Assembly (NCBI GenBank): GCA_002315285.1
Contig: DCGR01000029.1
Location: forward strand, 15,573-33,124
Direction: 5' to 3'
Source: Bacteroides sp. UBA1773
GTDB taxonomy: Bacteria > Bacteroidota > Bacteroidia > Bacteroidales > Bacteroidaceae
DNA: 17,552 bases
The notes beneath the pieces are model-generated. The model worked only from the letters and a program-made list of their open reading frames with translations. It was not told where the DNA came from and ran no database searches. Below are positions 1 to 8,247 of the stretch, one piece after another; within the stretch, counting starts at the first letter, position 1, and the number at the start of each line of letters is the position of its first letter. The position numbers were made by a program, and so were the translations under genes.

Positions 1-131
1 TGGAGTTGAGACGAAGGAGCATAGCGGGCTATGTGACTGAGGAACAACTTCAAAATAGCCAACAAGATAAAGGAAAGGCGTACCAGGCTATCAAACATTT
101 TGTGCCAAGTTATTTTTTAATCATCACATAA
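1..131 (+). other. Unassigned leading edge; short frame open to the window start
   Basis: One plus-strand frame is open from position 3 to a TAA at 129-131 (42 codons), so this could be the 3' end of a gene cut by the window edge. I do not recognise the peptide, and a frame this short can stay open by chance. The DNA also has a small perfect hairpin (CATAGC at 20-25, GG loop, GCTATG at 28-33), enclosed at a distance by AGTTG (4-8) and CAACT (45-49). It may instead be noncoding or repeat-derived. No function is assigned. The remaining 38 bases before sbcD show no promoter match I would defend. Confidence 0.25.
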
Positions 132-169
132 TAAGGGGAAAATAGTAGGAACCAACCATACGACTGATA

Positions 170-1336
170 ATGAAAATACTACACACCAGCGACTGGCACC
201 TTGGCCACATGCTCTACAATCATGAAAGGACTGACGAACAAGAGGCAATGCTCTCTCAGATGGCAGATATTGTGAAAGACGAGAAACCCGATGCCTTTCT
301 ACTATGCGGCGACGTATATCATACACCTCAGCCTTCCGCCGCCGTGCAAACCATGTTCACCAATGCCCTTGTGAAGATCCATGACGCCAACCCCAATATG
401 GTCATTGTCGTAACGGCCGGAAACCACGACAGCGGAAGCAAGCACGATATTTTCCGCACCCCATGGAAGGCACTGAAGGTACATACCATAGGAGCGCTTC
501 ACAACGAACATCCGGATGAGCATATCATTGGAATACCAGGCAAAGGCTACATCATTGCCATACCGTACGCCAATGAAAGAAACATCCCGGAAGGATTTTT
601 CCAGAAGTTGCTGGACATGGTCGCAACAAGAAACACAAACGGGCTTCCGGTAGTGATGACAGCACATACAACTGTGAAAGGTTGTGATTTCTCCGGACAC
701 GACCATTCTACGGAATACAATGTCGGTGGCATTGACACCATCGACATCAAGCAGATGGGTGAGGGCTACGATTATCTTGCCTTGGGCCATATCCATCATG
801 AACAGTTTGTCCATACGGGCAAACACAATGTCCGTTACAGCGGCACACCTATTGCCGTCAGTTTCGATGAGAATTACGCTCATTCCGTAAGCATGGTTGA
901 AATTGGCAAGCATGGAGAGAGACCCAGAGTGACGACGATTGGAATTGAGAATCCCCATCCTCTTGTCACCCTGCCAACGGAAGGAATGACGACATGGGAA
1001 GAAGCCAGGGACTTACTTGTCAGGTACCCGGATAATATCCCTGCCTATATCCGACTGAATGTTGGAATCGATGACTTCCTTCCTGTTGGGGCAAACGAAG
1101 AGGCTGTCAGACAGACAGAGGGAAAACAATGCAGGTTTTGCCTCATCAATGCCAAACGCAAGGACACTCAAAAGGGTGAAGCCAAGGTGCTGACGGTACA
1201 AGAGTTCAAATCGGAGAATCCCACCGACATTGCCCGGCGTTTTTCTGAAGACAAGGGCATCCCCTTTGATGAGGAAATGATGGGACTCTTCAAGGAGACC
1301 ATCGAGATGGTAAATGCAGACATGCGCGACAATTGA
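170..1336 (+). CDS. sbcD: SbcD, nuclease subunit of the SbcCD (Mre11-type) exonuclease
   Basis: Encodes a 388-residue metallophosphoesterase of the SbcD/Mre11 family. With SbcC it forms a cytoplasmic complex that processes DNA ends and cleaves hairpins and cruciforms. Metal-binding motifs are visible in order: DWHLGH (D8, H10), GDVYH (D48), GNHDS (N85, H86), a histidine in MTAHTT (H166) and GHIHH (H207, H209). Length is typical for the family (E. coli SbcD about 400). The chosen ATG opens directly into the conserved MKILHTSDWH start, so no upstream start is needed. The stop lies 16 nt before the sbcC start, so the two genes form an operon. No defect is seen. Confidence 0.97.
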   Translation: MKILHTSDWHLGHMLYNHERTDEQEAMLSQMADIVKDEKPDAFLLCGDVYHTPQPSAAVQTMFTNALVKIHDANPNMVIVVTAGNHDSGSKHDIFRTPWKALKVHTIGALHNEHPDEHIIGIPGKGYIIAIPYANERNIPEGFFQKLLDMVATRNTNGLPVVMTAHTTVKGCDFSGHDHSTEYNVGGIDTIDIKQMGEGYDYLALGHIHHEQFVHTGKHNVRYSGTPIAVSFDENYAHSVSMVEIGKHGERPRVTTIGIENPHPLVTLPTEGMTTWEEARDLLVRYPDNIPAYIRLNVGIDDFLPVGANEEAVRQTEGKQCRFCLINAKRKDTQKGEAKVLTVQEFKSENPTDIARRFSEDKGIPFDEEMMGLFKETIEMVNADMRDN

Positions 1337-1340
1337 TCGT

Positions 1341-1345
1341 GGAGG
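1341..1345 (+). promoter_or_regulatory. Ribosome-binding site of sbcC
   Basis: GGAGG ends 7 nt before the ATG at 1353 and lies just after the sbcD stop. It decides the sbcC start in favour of 1353. A clear Shine-Dalgarno sequence is unusual in this window, where most genes have A-rich leaders instead. Confidence 0.7.
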
Positions 1346-1352
1346 AAGAACC

Positions 1353-4300
1353 ATGGAATTGCAAAAGCTCACAATACACAATATCGCATCATTCGAGGAT
1401 GCAGAGATTGACTTTGGGAAACAACCGTTGGTTGACAGTGACGTGTTCTTGATTACAGGAAAGACGGGCGCAGGAAAATCGACCATCCTTGATGCGATAT
1501 GTCTGGCACTCTATGCCCAGACGCCACGACTGGATAGTACGAAGATGCAGGGTGAGGCAAACGATGGCGACAACACGGTAAAGATAGACGACACCAGACA
1601 GCTGATGCGGAGAAATACGGGTGAGGCATTCGTTTCGCTCACCTTCATTGGCAGCAATGGCGTCCATTATGAGGCAATATGGTCAGTGGCTCGTGCCTTC
1701 AAGAAGGCGACGGGCAAAATGCAGCCGAAGAGTTGGCAGTTGAAAAACATCGACACCAGCGAGACACTCAAGAAGGAGAAAGAGATAGAGGCAGAGATAA
1801 AGGCGGCTGTCGGACTTGACTTCAACCAGTTCTGCCGTACCACCATGTTGCCGCAGGGAGAGTTTACCCGATTCCTGAATAGTACCGACAACGAAAAGGC
1901 TGAAATCCTGGAAAAGATTACAGGCGTGGACATCTATTCGAGAATCGGCGCGAAGGTATTTGCCGTAACCGGTCAGAAGGAGCAGACATGGAAGGAGGCC
2001 AAGCGATTGGTAGAGGGGTGCCGCACGCTGACCGAGGCAGAGATTGCCGGGGAAAAAAAGCAGATCGCCGAACTCGATTCCATGCTGGAAAAACTCAAGG
2101 CAGACAGCAAGACAGACAGTGATAAACGGGACTGGATAAGGCTGGACGAAAGAATGGCCAAAAGTGTGACAGATGCCGAAACCGCACTTCAGAAGGCAAA
2201 AGATGCGACTCAGAGCGAAGAATCCAAAACAAAGGAAAGGCGCATAAAGGATTGGCGCGACACCATCGAGGCACGTGGATGGATGAGCGAAATCCAGAAG
2301 GCCGATGATGAGCAAAAAGCACAGCAGCAGAAGCAGAAACGCCTGGCCGAAGACTATGCCAGGCTGCTCGGTGGCAAACTGCATGCAGAGAATGAAGCGA
2401 AGAAGATTGGAGAAAGACTTGAGAAGGTCGGGAAACTGATCGGGGATGAAGCCAACAAGGCCGTCGTCTATGAGAATGAGCAAACAATCAGGGGGCACCT
2501 GACTACCGTCAGCATGGGACGTGACTTCATTACCCGACAAAAGGGAGCCATTGCCAAAGCGGAGAAGCAGCTGACCGACACACTGTCACCCGCATTCGAA
2601 AAAGCAAAGCAGGATGCCGTGGCCGCGAGAACAAAGACCAAGGAATACGAGGCCTTGGTGAAGGAGCAAGAGAAGGCTGTGGAGGAGATGCACTTACCAG
2701 CATTGCGCAACGAACAGAATGAGGCGAAGACCTTGGTCGATAAGACAGATAAGGCCATAGAGCGTATTGGGACACTTGATGAGGCAAAAAGACGTCATGC
2801 AGGAAAACGATTGTCGTTAGACGAACAGTCTGCAGCCATAAAAGCAAAGAAGGATGAATCCGACCGAATGGAGACTTCCATAAACGATGCCCGAATCAAA
2901 ATGGAGACTTGCAAGGAGAACCTCGATAGGCAAAAAGACACCGTGAATAAGTTAGCTGTCAGCATGAGGGCAAAACTGCATGAAGGCGACACATGTCCCG
3001 TGTGCGGGCAGAAGATAGTCGCTGCATTACCCCACGAAGAATTGCTGGAGGAACTTGTCAAGGGATTACACGATGAATATGACAAGGCAGAAGCAGCACA
3101 TAGGAAATTGGTCGATTCCAAAAAGACATTGGATGCGGAAGCCAAAGCCATATCGGCGGGCTATCGACGTGAGCTCAAGGCCTTTTCTGAGGATGAATCC
3201 GTGCAGCAGGCCATCGGGAAGGCAATGGAGGCCTGCCGGGCATGTGGCATTGAGGCCTTGGACGAGGGTACCATGTCCGTGTTGCAGCAGTTGAAGGAAA
3301 AAGAGGAAAGTGCTTATGAAACCCTTGCGGCCCGGATAAAGGAGGGTGAGGCCAAGGAGAGCATTGCCAGGCAGCTGCGTAAGACCTTGGAAGACACTCG
3401 GAATGCCTCGGATGCATTGGCGGAGACCGCAAAGGAGGCAGAGGAAGCCGTAATCGCCTGTAAGGGACGTATCGACACAACCAAACAACTCATTGAGGCC
3501 AAGGCCAGCGAGGTAGGGAAGGCGGAAAAAGAGGTGGCCGACTTGCTGACGGCCGGTGATTGGACCGTGGATTGGGAAAAGGAGCCTCAAGTGTTTGCCG
3601 AAACTCTGAAAATAGCTGCAAAAGCCTACAGGCAGCACGTTGATGAGCAGCAGAGACTCAACAGACAACTCGAAAATCATCACACCAACAGCAATAATGT
3701 AGATGCCGTGGTCGGACGCATCCGTCAAACCGTTCCCGAATGGGAGGGTGTCGCAGCCGGTCCGGTCAACGAAATCCCCAATCTGTTGGATGAGGCCAAC
3801 CACATCGCCAATCAAATCACTGTCGTCACGACCCAATTGCATGGTGCTGAAGAACGTCATAAAGGCAACAGCAAGAAATTGAAGGAGTTCATGGATGTCA
3901 ATCCGTCCATGTCAACCGACAGATTGACGGAACTGAGCGCCTTCACCGACAGTGCAATTGCGAAAGCGGAAGCCGAACTCAGGCAACAAGGCAATGCCGA
4001 ACTCGCAGCCAAAACCACATTGGACAATTCCGTCAAGCAATTGGAGGAGCACCGTCAGCACAAACCCGAGTTGACCGATGACGATACGATGGAGTCGTTG
4101 ACGGCACGCATCGATGGTTATGCCGCGCAGATGAGCGCAGCAGACCAGCGCAAGGGCTCCATCAAACAGGAATTGAGAGCGGATGATGAAAGAAAGACAG
4201 AGTTGGGTACACTCATCAAAGATGCTGACGACAAGAAAGCCGACTACGAAAAATGGTCACACCTGAACGGACTCATCGGCGATGCTACCGGCAACAAGTT

Positions 4301-4808
4301 CCGCAAGATTGCCCAGAGCTATGTGCTGAGCAGCCTTATCCACTCAGCCAACAGTTACATGAAAACGCTCACCGACCGCTATACGCTCAAGGTCACACCT
4401 GGCACTTTCGTCATTTCGATTGAAGATGCATACCAGGGATTCGCCTCTCGTGCCGCAAGTACCATCTCCGGCGGAGAGAGTTTTCTTGTGTCGCTTTCAT
4501 TGGCGCTGGCCTTGAGCGACATCGGCCAGACACTTTCCGTAGATACCCTCTTCATTGACGAAGGTTTCGGAACACTCAGCGGCGAACCGCTTCAGAATGC
4601 CATCGACACACTCCGTTCACTTCACACGAAAGCAGGGCGCCACATAGGAATAATAAGCCACGTGGAAGAACTTCAAGAGAAGATTCCCGTACAGGTTCAT
4701 GTGTGTCAGGACAACAAATCATCGTGCAGCATCATACGTTTTGTTCCTGACGTTACCGGCAAAGCAAGTGCTCAGGCTTCTTTCGCGGGCACCTGCGGCG
4801 GAGCGTAG
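1353..4808 (+). CDS. sbcC: SbcC, Rad50-type ATPase subunit of the SbcCD exonuclease
   Basis: Encodes a protein of about 1151 residues, an SMC/Rad50-like ATPase that partners SbcD. The Walker A motif GKTGAGKS lies at residues 36-43. Long charged coiled-coil arms flank a zinc hook CPVC (C548, C551). The C-terminal half-site has the ABC signature ISGGES (about 1038-1043) and Walker B with the catalytic pair D1069-E1070 (LFIDEG), followed by the ISHVEEL histidine switch. The ATG at 1353 is preferred over an in-frame ATG at 1314, which lies inside sbcD, because 1353 has a GGAGG ribosome-binding site at 1341-1345 and begins directly with the conserved N-terminus. The last 8 or so codons lie within a palindromic element, so the C-terminus after FVPDV looks extended relative to the usual family end. 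Confidence 0.97.
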   Translation: MELQKLTIHNIASFEDAEIDFGKQPLVDSDVFLITGKTGAGKSTILDAICLALYAQTPRLDSTKMQGEANDGDNTVKIDDTRQLMRRNTGEAFVSLTFIGSNGVHYEAIWSVARAFKKATGKMQPKSWQLKNIDTSETLKKEKEIEAEIKAAVGLDFNQFCRTTMLPQGEFTRFLNSTDNEKAEILEKITGVDIYSRIGAKVFAVTGQKEQTWKEAKRLVEGCRTLTEAEIAGEKKQIAELDSMLEKLKADSKTDSDKRDWIRLDERMAKSVTDAETALQKAKDATQSEESKTKERRIKDWRDTIEARGWMSEIQKADDEQKAQQQKQKRLAEDYARLLGGKLHAENEAKKIGERLEKVGKLIGDEANKAVVYENEQTIRGHLTTVSMGRDFITRQKGAIAKAEKQLTDTLSPAFEKAKQDAVAARTKTKEYEALVKEQEKAVEEMHLPALRNEQNEAKTLVDKTDKAIERIGTLDEAKRRHAGKRLSLDEQSAAIKAKKDESDRMETSINDARIKMETCKENLDRQKDTVNKLAVSMRAKLHEGDTCPVCGQKIVAALPHEELLEELVKGLHDEYDKAEAAHRKLVDSKKTLDAEAKAISAGYRRELKAFSEDESVQQAIGKAMEACRACGIEALDEGTMSVLQQLKEKEESAYETLAARIKEGEAKESIARQLRKTLEDTRNASDALAETAKEAEEAVIACKGRIDTTKQLIEAKASEVGKAEKEVADLLTAGDWTVDWEKEPQVFAETLKIAAKAYRQHVDEQQRLNRQLENHHTNSNNVDAVVGRIRQTVPEWEGVAAGPVNEIPNLLDEANHIANQITVVTTQLHGAEERHKGNSKKLKEFMDVNPSMSTDRLTELSAFTDSAIAKAEAELRQQGNAELAAKTTLDNSVKQLEEHRQHKPELTDDDTMESLTARIDGYAAQMSAADQRKGSIKQELRADDERKTELGTLIKDADDKKADYEKWSHLNGLIGDATGNKFRKIAQSYVLSSLIHSANSYMKTLTDRYTLKVTPGTFVISIEDAYQGFASRAASTISGGESFLVSLSLALALSDIGQTLSVDTLFIDEGFGTLSGEPLQNAIDTLRSLHTKAGRHIGIISHVEELQEKIPVQVHVCQDNKSSCSIIRFVPDVTGKASAQASFAGTCGGA

Positions 4809-4944
4809 CCACCATCCGAAAAAGGGTGGAATCGCGCAAGCGATACTGCCTTTTCGGATGGTCGCTACGCGCTGCCGCGAGCGCTAAAGTGTCCTTGTGT
4901 TTTTCGGAAAGCAAAACATACACATCCGCCGCAGGCTCCGCGGG
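4784..4944. repeat. Nested palindromic element between convergent sbcC and recQ
   Basis: About 160 bp with two nested inverted repeats. The outer arms are 4784-4802 and 4925-4942 (core CCTGCGGCGGA and its complement, with a small mismatch). The inner arms are 4803-4825 and 4849-4870, pairing over about 21 bases with one mismatch and one bulged A (core ACCATCCGAAAA). In the centre, ATCGC (4831-4835) and GCGAT (4840-4844) close a GCAA loop of the GNRA type. The two sides are asymmetric: about 54 bp separate inner and outer arms on the right, none on the left. The sbcC stop (TAG, 4806-4808) lies inside the left inner arm; the recQ stop lies just outside the right end. It resembles a REP-like or miniature mobile palindrome. 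There is no T-run after a stem, so it is not a classic terminator. No protein gene is supported here. Confidence 0.75.
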
Positions 4945-4946
4945 CA

Positions 4947-6806
4947 TCAATCGGTCAAGCCCTGATGCTCGCGTATCAGTTTCACGAACACCTTTCCATA
5001 CAGCCTGAGCTTGTGCTCGCCTACTCCACTCACATTACCAAATTCAGAAACAGTAATTGGCTTCTGGGTGGCCATGGCATGCAGTGTCTTATCGCTGAAC
5101 ACAATGTAAGGAGCAACGCCCAAACTGATAGCCACCTGCATGCGCAACTTACGCAGTTTGCCAAACAATACGGCATCCTCCTGCTGTCCGACCAACATAA
5201 GCTGCCGCTCCGCTGCCATACGTTTTTTCCGCCCTTTCACTGAAAGGTCCTCCCGCACAATCACAGCCAACTGCACCTTACTCCGACCAAACAACACATC
5301 CCGTCCCTGCCCGGTTATCTTCAGATGGGAGTCATCACGATAGTCGATTTCAAAGAGCCCCAGCTGGAGCATCTGCAAGAGGTAATCCTGCCAATCGCGT
5401 GCCGGCACATCGCGCCCCACACCAAAGGTCTTCAGTTTGTCATAACCATACTCACGCACAGTAGGCGAACAGTTGCCTCGCAAGATGTCGATGACCAAAC
5501 GAAACCCTGCCATCTCACTGGTGCGTGCCAAAGCCGACAATGCTTTTTGCACCAACATAGTGCCATCAAATCTTGTGGGAGGATTCTTACACACATCGCA
5601 GTTGCCGCAGTCGTGATCCATGGCCTCGCCAAAATAATTCAATAGGATGCGACGACGACACACCTGACTCTCGGCATATTCCTGCATCCGATCAAGCTTT
5701 TCGTTGTTTATTTCGCGTTGCGCACTTCCATCAGCAAAACTACGCAAGGCTATGAGGTCACCCACATTGTAAAACAGAATAGTCTCGCAAGGCAATCCGT
5801 CACGACCTCCACGCCCTATCTCCTGATAAAATCCCTCCATACTTTTGGGCAGGTTATAATGAACCACAAAACGCACATTACTCTTATCAATGCCCATGCC
5901 AAAGGCAATCGTAGCACATACTACAGGCAAACGGTCGTTGGCGAAATCATCCTGTACACGTTCTCTGTCACGTACACTCATACCTGCATGATAAGGTCTT
6001 GCATCCACACCTCTGGCACAGAGTTTCGTAGCCACCTCCTCTGTGGTTTTCCTCGACAAACAATACACGATACCCGATTGCATCACCACATTGCCATCGG
6101 TTGCTTCCGATAGCGAATGACGGCGTATGAGGTCCATGATGACACGTATCTTCTCATCTGCCGAATACCCTCGCCTCACATCGAGCGACAGATTAGGACG
6201 ATCGAAACTACTGACAAAAACCTTCACTTCTCCTGTTGCAATCGGCTGAAGGCGCAACTGTTCCACAATGTCGTTTCTCGTAATCTTATCGGCCGTAGCC
6301 GTGAAGGCCGCCACCGGCACATCGGGCAGATCACTACGCAACACCCCCAATTGGGTATATTCAGGGCGGAAGTCATGTCCCCACTGTGAGATGCAATGAG
6401 CCTCATCAATCACGAGCAAGCTGACCTTGGTGGCCTTGAGCAGAAAATCCTTCTCTGCCAACAGCTTCTCGGGCGACACATACAGCAGTTTCAGCTGCCC
6501 ATGCCTCAACCGCTCACCTACCTCACGCTGCTCACCTTCCGAATGGGTACTGTTGAGTGCAGCAGCGGCAATGCCATTGGCACGAAGCGACTCCACCTGA
6601 TCCTTCATGAGCGAGACAAGAGGCGACACCACCAAAGCCGTACCCTCCATCATCAGGGCCGGCAACTGGAAACAAATGCTCTTGCCGCCACCTGTAGGCA
6701 TCAGCACCAGGCAGTCGCGACCTGCCAGAATATGTGTGATGATTTCCTGCTGAAGGGGACGGAAGGAATCATAGCCGAAATAAGATTTCAGATAATGAAG
6801 CATCAT
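4947..6806 (-). CDS. recQ: RecQ family ATP-dependent DNA helicase
   Basis: A 619-residue superfamily 2 3'-5' DNA helicase acting in recombination and replication-fork repair. Visible motifs: Walker A PTGGGKS (37-43), DEAH box (134-137), aromatic-rich loop QWGHDFRPEY (141-150), FTATAD (168-173), and motif VI QEIGRGGRDG (328-337). The RecQ zinc site follows with C383, C400, C403 and C406. The RQC winged-helix region follows, and a C-terminal HRDC domain spans about residues 540-615. Length matches E. coli RecQ (about 610). Two adjacent ATGs (6806 and 6803) are possible starts; both precede the conserved Lxx-YFGYDSFRP segment. It converges on sbcC and follows the galK terminator, so it is probably a single-gene unit. 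Confidence 0.96.
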   Translation of the reverse strand: MMLHYLKSYFGYDSFRPLQQEIITHILAGRDCLVLMPTGGGKSICFQLPALMMEGTALVVSPLVSLMKDQVESLRANGIAAAALNSTHSEGEQREVGERLRHGQLKLLYVSPEKLLAEKDFLLKATKVSLLVIDEAHCISQWGHDFRPEYTQLGVLRSDLPDVPVAAFTATADKITRNDIVEQLRLQPIATGEVKVFVSSFDRPNLSLDVRRGYSADEKIRVIMDLIRRHSLSEATDGNVVMQSGIVYCLSRKTTEEVATKLCARGVDARPYHAGMSVRDRERVQDDFANDRLPVVCATIAFGMGIDKSNVRFVVHYNLPKSMEGFYQEIGRGGRDGLPCETILFYNVGDLIALRSFADGSAQREINNEKLDRMQEYAESQVCRRRILLNYFGEAMDHDCGNCDVCKNPPTRFDGTMLVQKALSALARTSEMAGFRLVIDILRGNCSPTVREYGYDKLKTFGVGRDVPARDWQDYLLQMLQLGLFEIDYRDDSHLKITGQGRDVLFGRSKVQLAVIVREDLSVKGRKKRMAAERQLMLVGQQEDAVLFGKLRKLRMQVAISLGVAPYIVFSDKTLHAMATQKPITVSEFGNVSGVGEHKLRLYGKVFVKLIREHQGLTD

Positions 6807-6883
6807 AGGAACAAACTCATCTTTTGGCTGTCATGACTCATTCCAGCCAGACTGGATATAATGACGACACAGGCACAAAACGA

Positions 6884-6913
6884 CAAAACCAATACAACGA
6901 TTCGAAAAAACAA
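6884..6913 (-). promoter_or_regulatory. Candidate promoter of recQ
   Basis: On the minus strand TTG (6913-6911), a 19-nt spacer and TGGTTTTG (6891-6884) fit the Bacteroidetes -33/-7 pattern (TTG, TAnnTTTG) with one mismatch. It lies immediately after the terminator hairpin of the upstream gal cluster and would give a leader of about 70 nt before recQ. A second similar box (TCGTTTTG) overlaps, so the exact position is uncertain. Confidence 0.3.
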
Positions 6914-6919
6914 CTTCTG

Positions 6920-6956
6920 AAAAAGTTTCCACTTCATCGGGAAGTGGAAACTTTTT
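6920..6956 (-). terminator. Intrinsic terminator after galK (possibly bidirectional)
   Basis: A perfect 16-bp stem (6920-6935 with 6941-6956) closes a 5-nt loop. The stem begins with an A-run and ends with a T-run, so either strand would produce a hairpin followed by U residues. It lies about 60 nt downstream of the galK stop on the strand that galK uses, and upstream of recQ, so it separates the gal cluster from recQ. Confidence 0.85.
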
Positions 6957-6959
6957 TGA

Positions 6960-6998
6960 AGGAGAGAGTGCCACACGAAATGACACTGCTACTCTCCT
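6960..6998. other. Imperfect hairpin just after galK
   Basis: AGGAGAG (6960-6966) pairs with CTCTCCT (6992-6998), and the inner AGTG (6967-6970) with CACT (6984-6987), leaving a 4-nt bulge on one side. It lies between the galK stop and the strong terminator. It could protect the 3' end of the gal mRNA or be incidental. Confidence 0.35.
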
Positions 6999-7016
6999 GA
7001 AATGACCTTCGTGGCA

Positions 7017-8171
7017 TCAGCACAACTTCCGTGCGCCATCGCCTATCACAACATCGTAAATCTTCGGGCTCTTGTCATACTTAGCCTTATAGCGTTCCTT
7101 CACAGTGGTAATGAATGTCTCATAAAGTTCATTCTTCACCAAGTTGATGGTGCAACCACCAAATCCGCCACCCATGACGCGTGAACCCGTAACGCCACAA
7201 TCGAATGCGATGTCGTTGAGGAAGTCGAGTTCCTCGCAGCTCACCTCATAAAGTTTACTCATGCCGTGGTGGGTTTCATACATCTTGGCACCTACTGTCT
7301 CATAATCGCCAGCCTTCAAAGCCTCGCAAACATCAAGTACACGCTGAATCTCGTCGATGACATATTCGGCACGCATATAGTCCTCGTCGCTCACTGCGCC
7401 TTTCACTTCGGCAAGCATATCCACCGTCACATCACGCAGATATTCCACGTTGGGATATTTCGGCTGCAATGCCTTTACCACATTCTCGCAACTCATGCGA
7501 CGCTTGTTGTAAGCAGAGCTTGCCAACTCGTGTTTCACGACAGTATCGACCAGCACCAAACGATAGCCAACAGGTTCGAAGGGGAAATATTCATACTCGA
7601 GTGAACGGCAGTCCAAACGGATGAGACTGCCAGCCTTGCCAAAGACAGATGCGAACTGGTCCATGATACCACAGTTCACACCCACATACTTGTGTTCAGT
7701 AGCCTGACCTATCTTTGCCAATTCGAACTTGTCAATCTTGTTGTCACCAAACATATCATTCAGGGCAAAAGCGTAAGTGCTTTCGAGCGCAGCCGATGAC
7801 GACATGCCAGCACCCAGAGGTACATCGCCGGCAAAAGCCGTATTAAACCCTTTCACATCCACTCCATGCTCAATCATCTCACGACACACGCCATAAATGT
7901 ATTTTGCCCACGATGCGCGAGGACCTTCGTTGGGACCCAAGCCAAACTCGACATAATCCTTCAGGTCGATGGAGTATGCACACACTTTGTCAGTACCATT
8001 GGCCTTGATCTCAGCGATCATGCCTTTGTCGATTGCGCCAGGAAACACGAAACCACCATTATAGTCGGTGTGTTCTCCAATAAGGTTAATACGACCAGGT
8101 GAAGCATAAACCGAACCAGTTGTTCCGTCGAAATGCTTGATGAAGCGACTTCTTACAAATTCTATATCCAT
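7017..8171 (-). CDS. galK: Galactokinase
   Basis: A 384-residue GHMP-family kinase that phosphorylates alpha-D-galactose to galactose 1-phosphate with ATP, the entry step of the Leloir pathway. The galactokinase signature GRINLIGEHTDYN spans residues 26-38 and the ATP-binding loop PLGAGMSSSAALE residues 118-130. The catalytic aspartate lies in the CGIMDQFAS segment (D171), and the third GHMP motif GGGFGGC is at 334-340. The start at 8171 is preferred to an in-frame ATG at 8207, because the extra 12 residues are unlike the family and would fall inside an intergenic hairpin. It is last in a galM-transporter-galK cluster, so import, mutarotation and phosphorylation are coupled. It is intact. Confidence 0.97.
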   Translation of the reverse strand: MDIEFVRSRFIKHFDGTTGSVYASPGRINLIGEHTDYNGGFVFPGAIDKGMIAEIKANGTDKVCAYSIDLKDYVEFGLGPNEGPRASWAKYIYGVCREMIEHGVDVKGFNTAFAGDVPLGAGMSSSAALESTYAFALNDMFGDNKIDKFELAKIGQATEHKYVGVNCGIMDQFASVFGKAGSLIRLDCRSLEYEYFPFEPVGYRLVLVDTVVKHELASSAYNKRRMSCENVVKALQPKYPNVEYLRDVTVDMLAEVKGAVSDEDYMRAEYVIDEIQRVLDVCEALKAGDYETVGAKMYETHHGMSKLYEVSCEELDFLNDIAFDCGVTGSRVMGGGFGGCTINLVKNELYETFITTVKERYKAKYDKSPKIYDVVIGDGARKLC

Positions 8172-8191
8172 GATAGTATGATAGTTTTTAT

Positions 8192-8221
8192 GGGAGGGCG
8201 GATGCAAATGTCTGCCCTCCC
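8192..8221. other. GC-rich hairpin between the transporter and galK
   Basis: GGGAGGGC (8192-8199) pairs perfectly with GCCCTCCC (8214-8221). Three further pairs including one G-U are possible inside, leaving an 8-nt loop. It lies between the transporter stop (8248) and the galK start (8171), about 20 nt before the galK ATG. No T-run follows on the minus strand, so it does not look like a terminator; mRNA processing, stability or translation control of galK are options. Confidence 0.6.
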
Positions 8222-8247
8222 CTGTTCGTTATGATTGTTTTTTCCAA

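Noticed and set aside
111..118. TATTTTTT as a -7 box for sbcDC
   Set aside because: It misses the final G of the consensus and has no TTG at a suitable distance upstream.
1683..3860. Long minus-strand open frames inside sbcC (up to 285 codons)
   Set aside because: sbcC is clearly the coding strand, with all ATPase and zinc-hook motifs. The antisense frames are Leu/Cys-rich composition shadows.
4753..5008. Overlapping small open frames on both strands across the sbcC/recQ junction
   Set aside because: They are read through the palindromic element and the recQ 3' end, have no recognisable domain, and differ between strands only as mirror images of the repeat.
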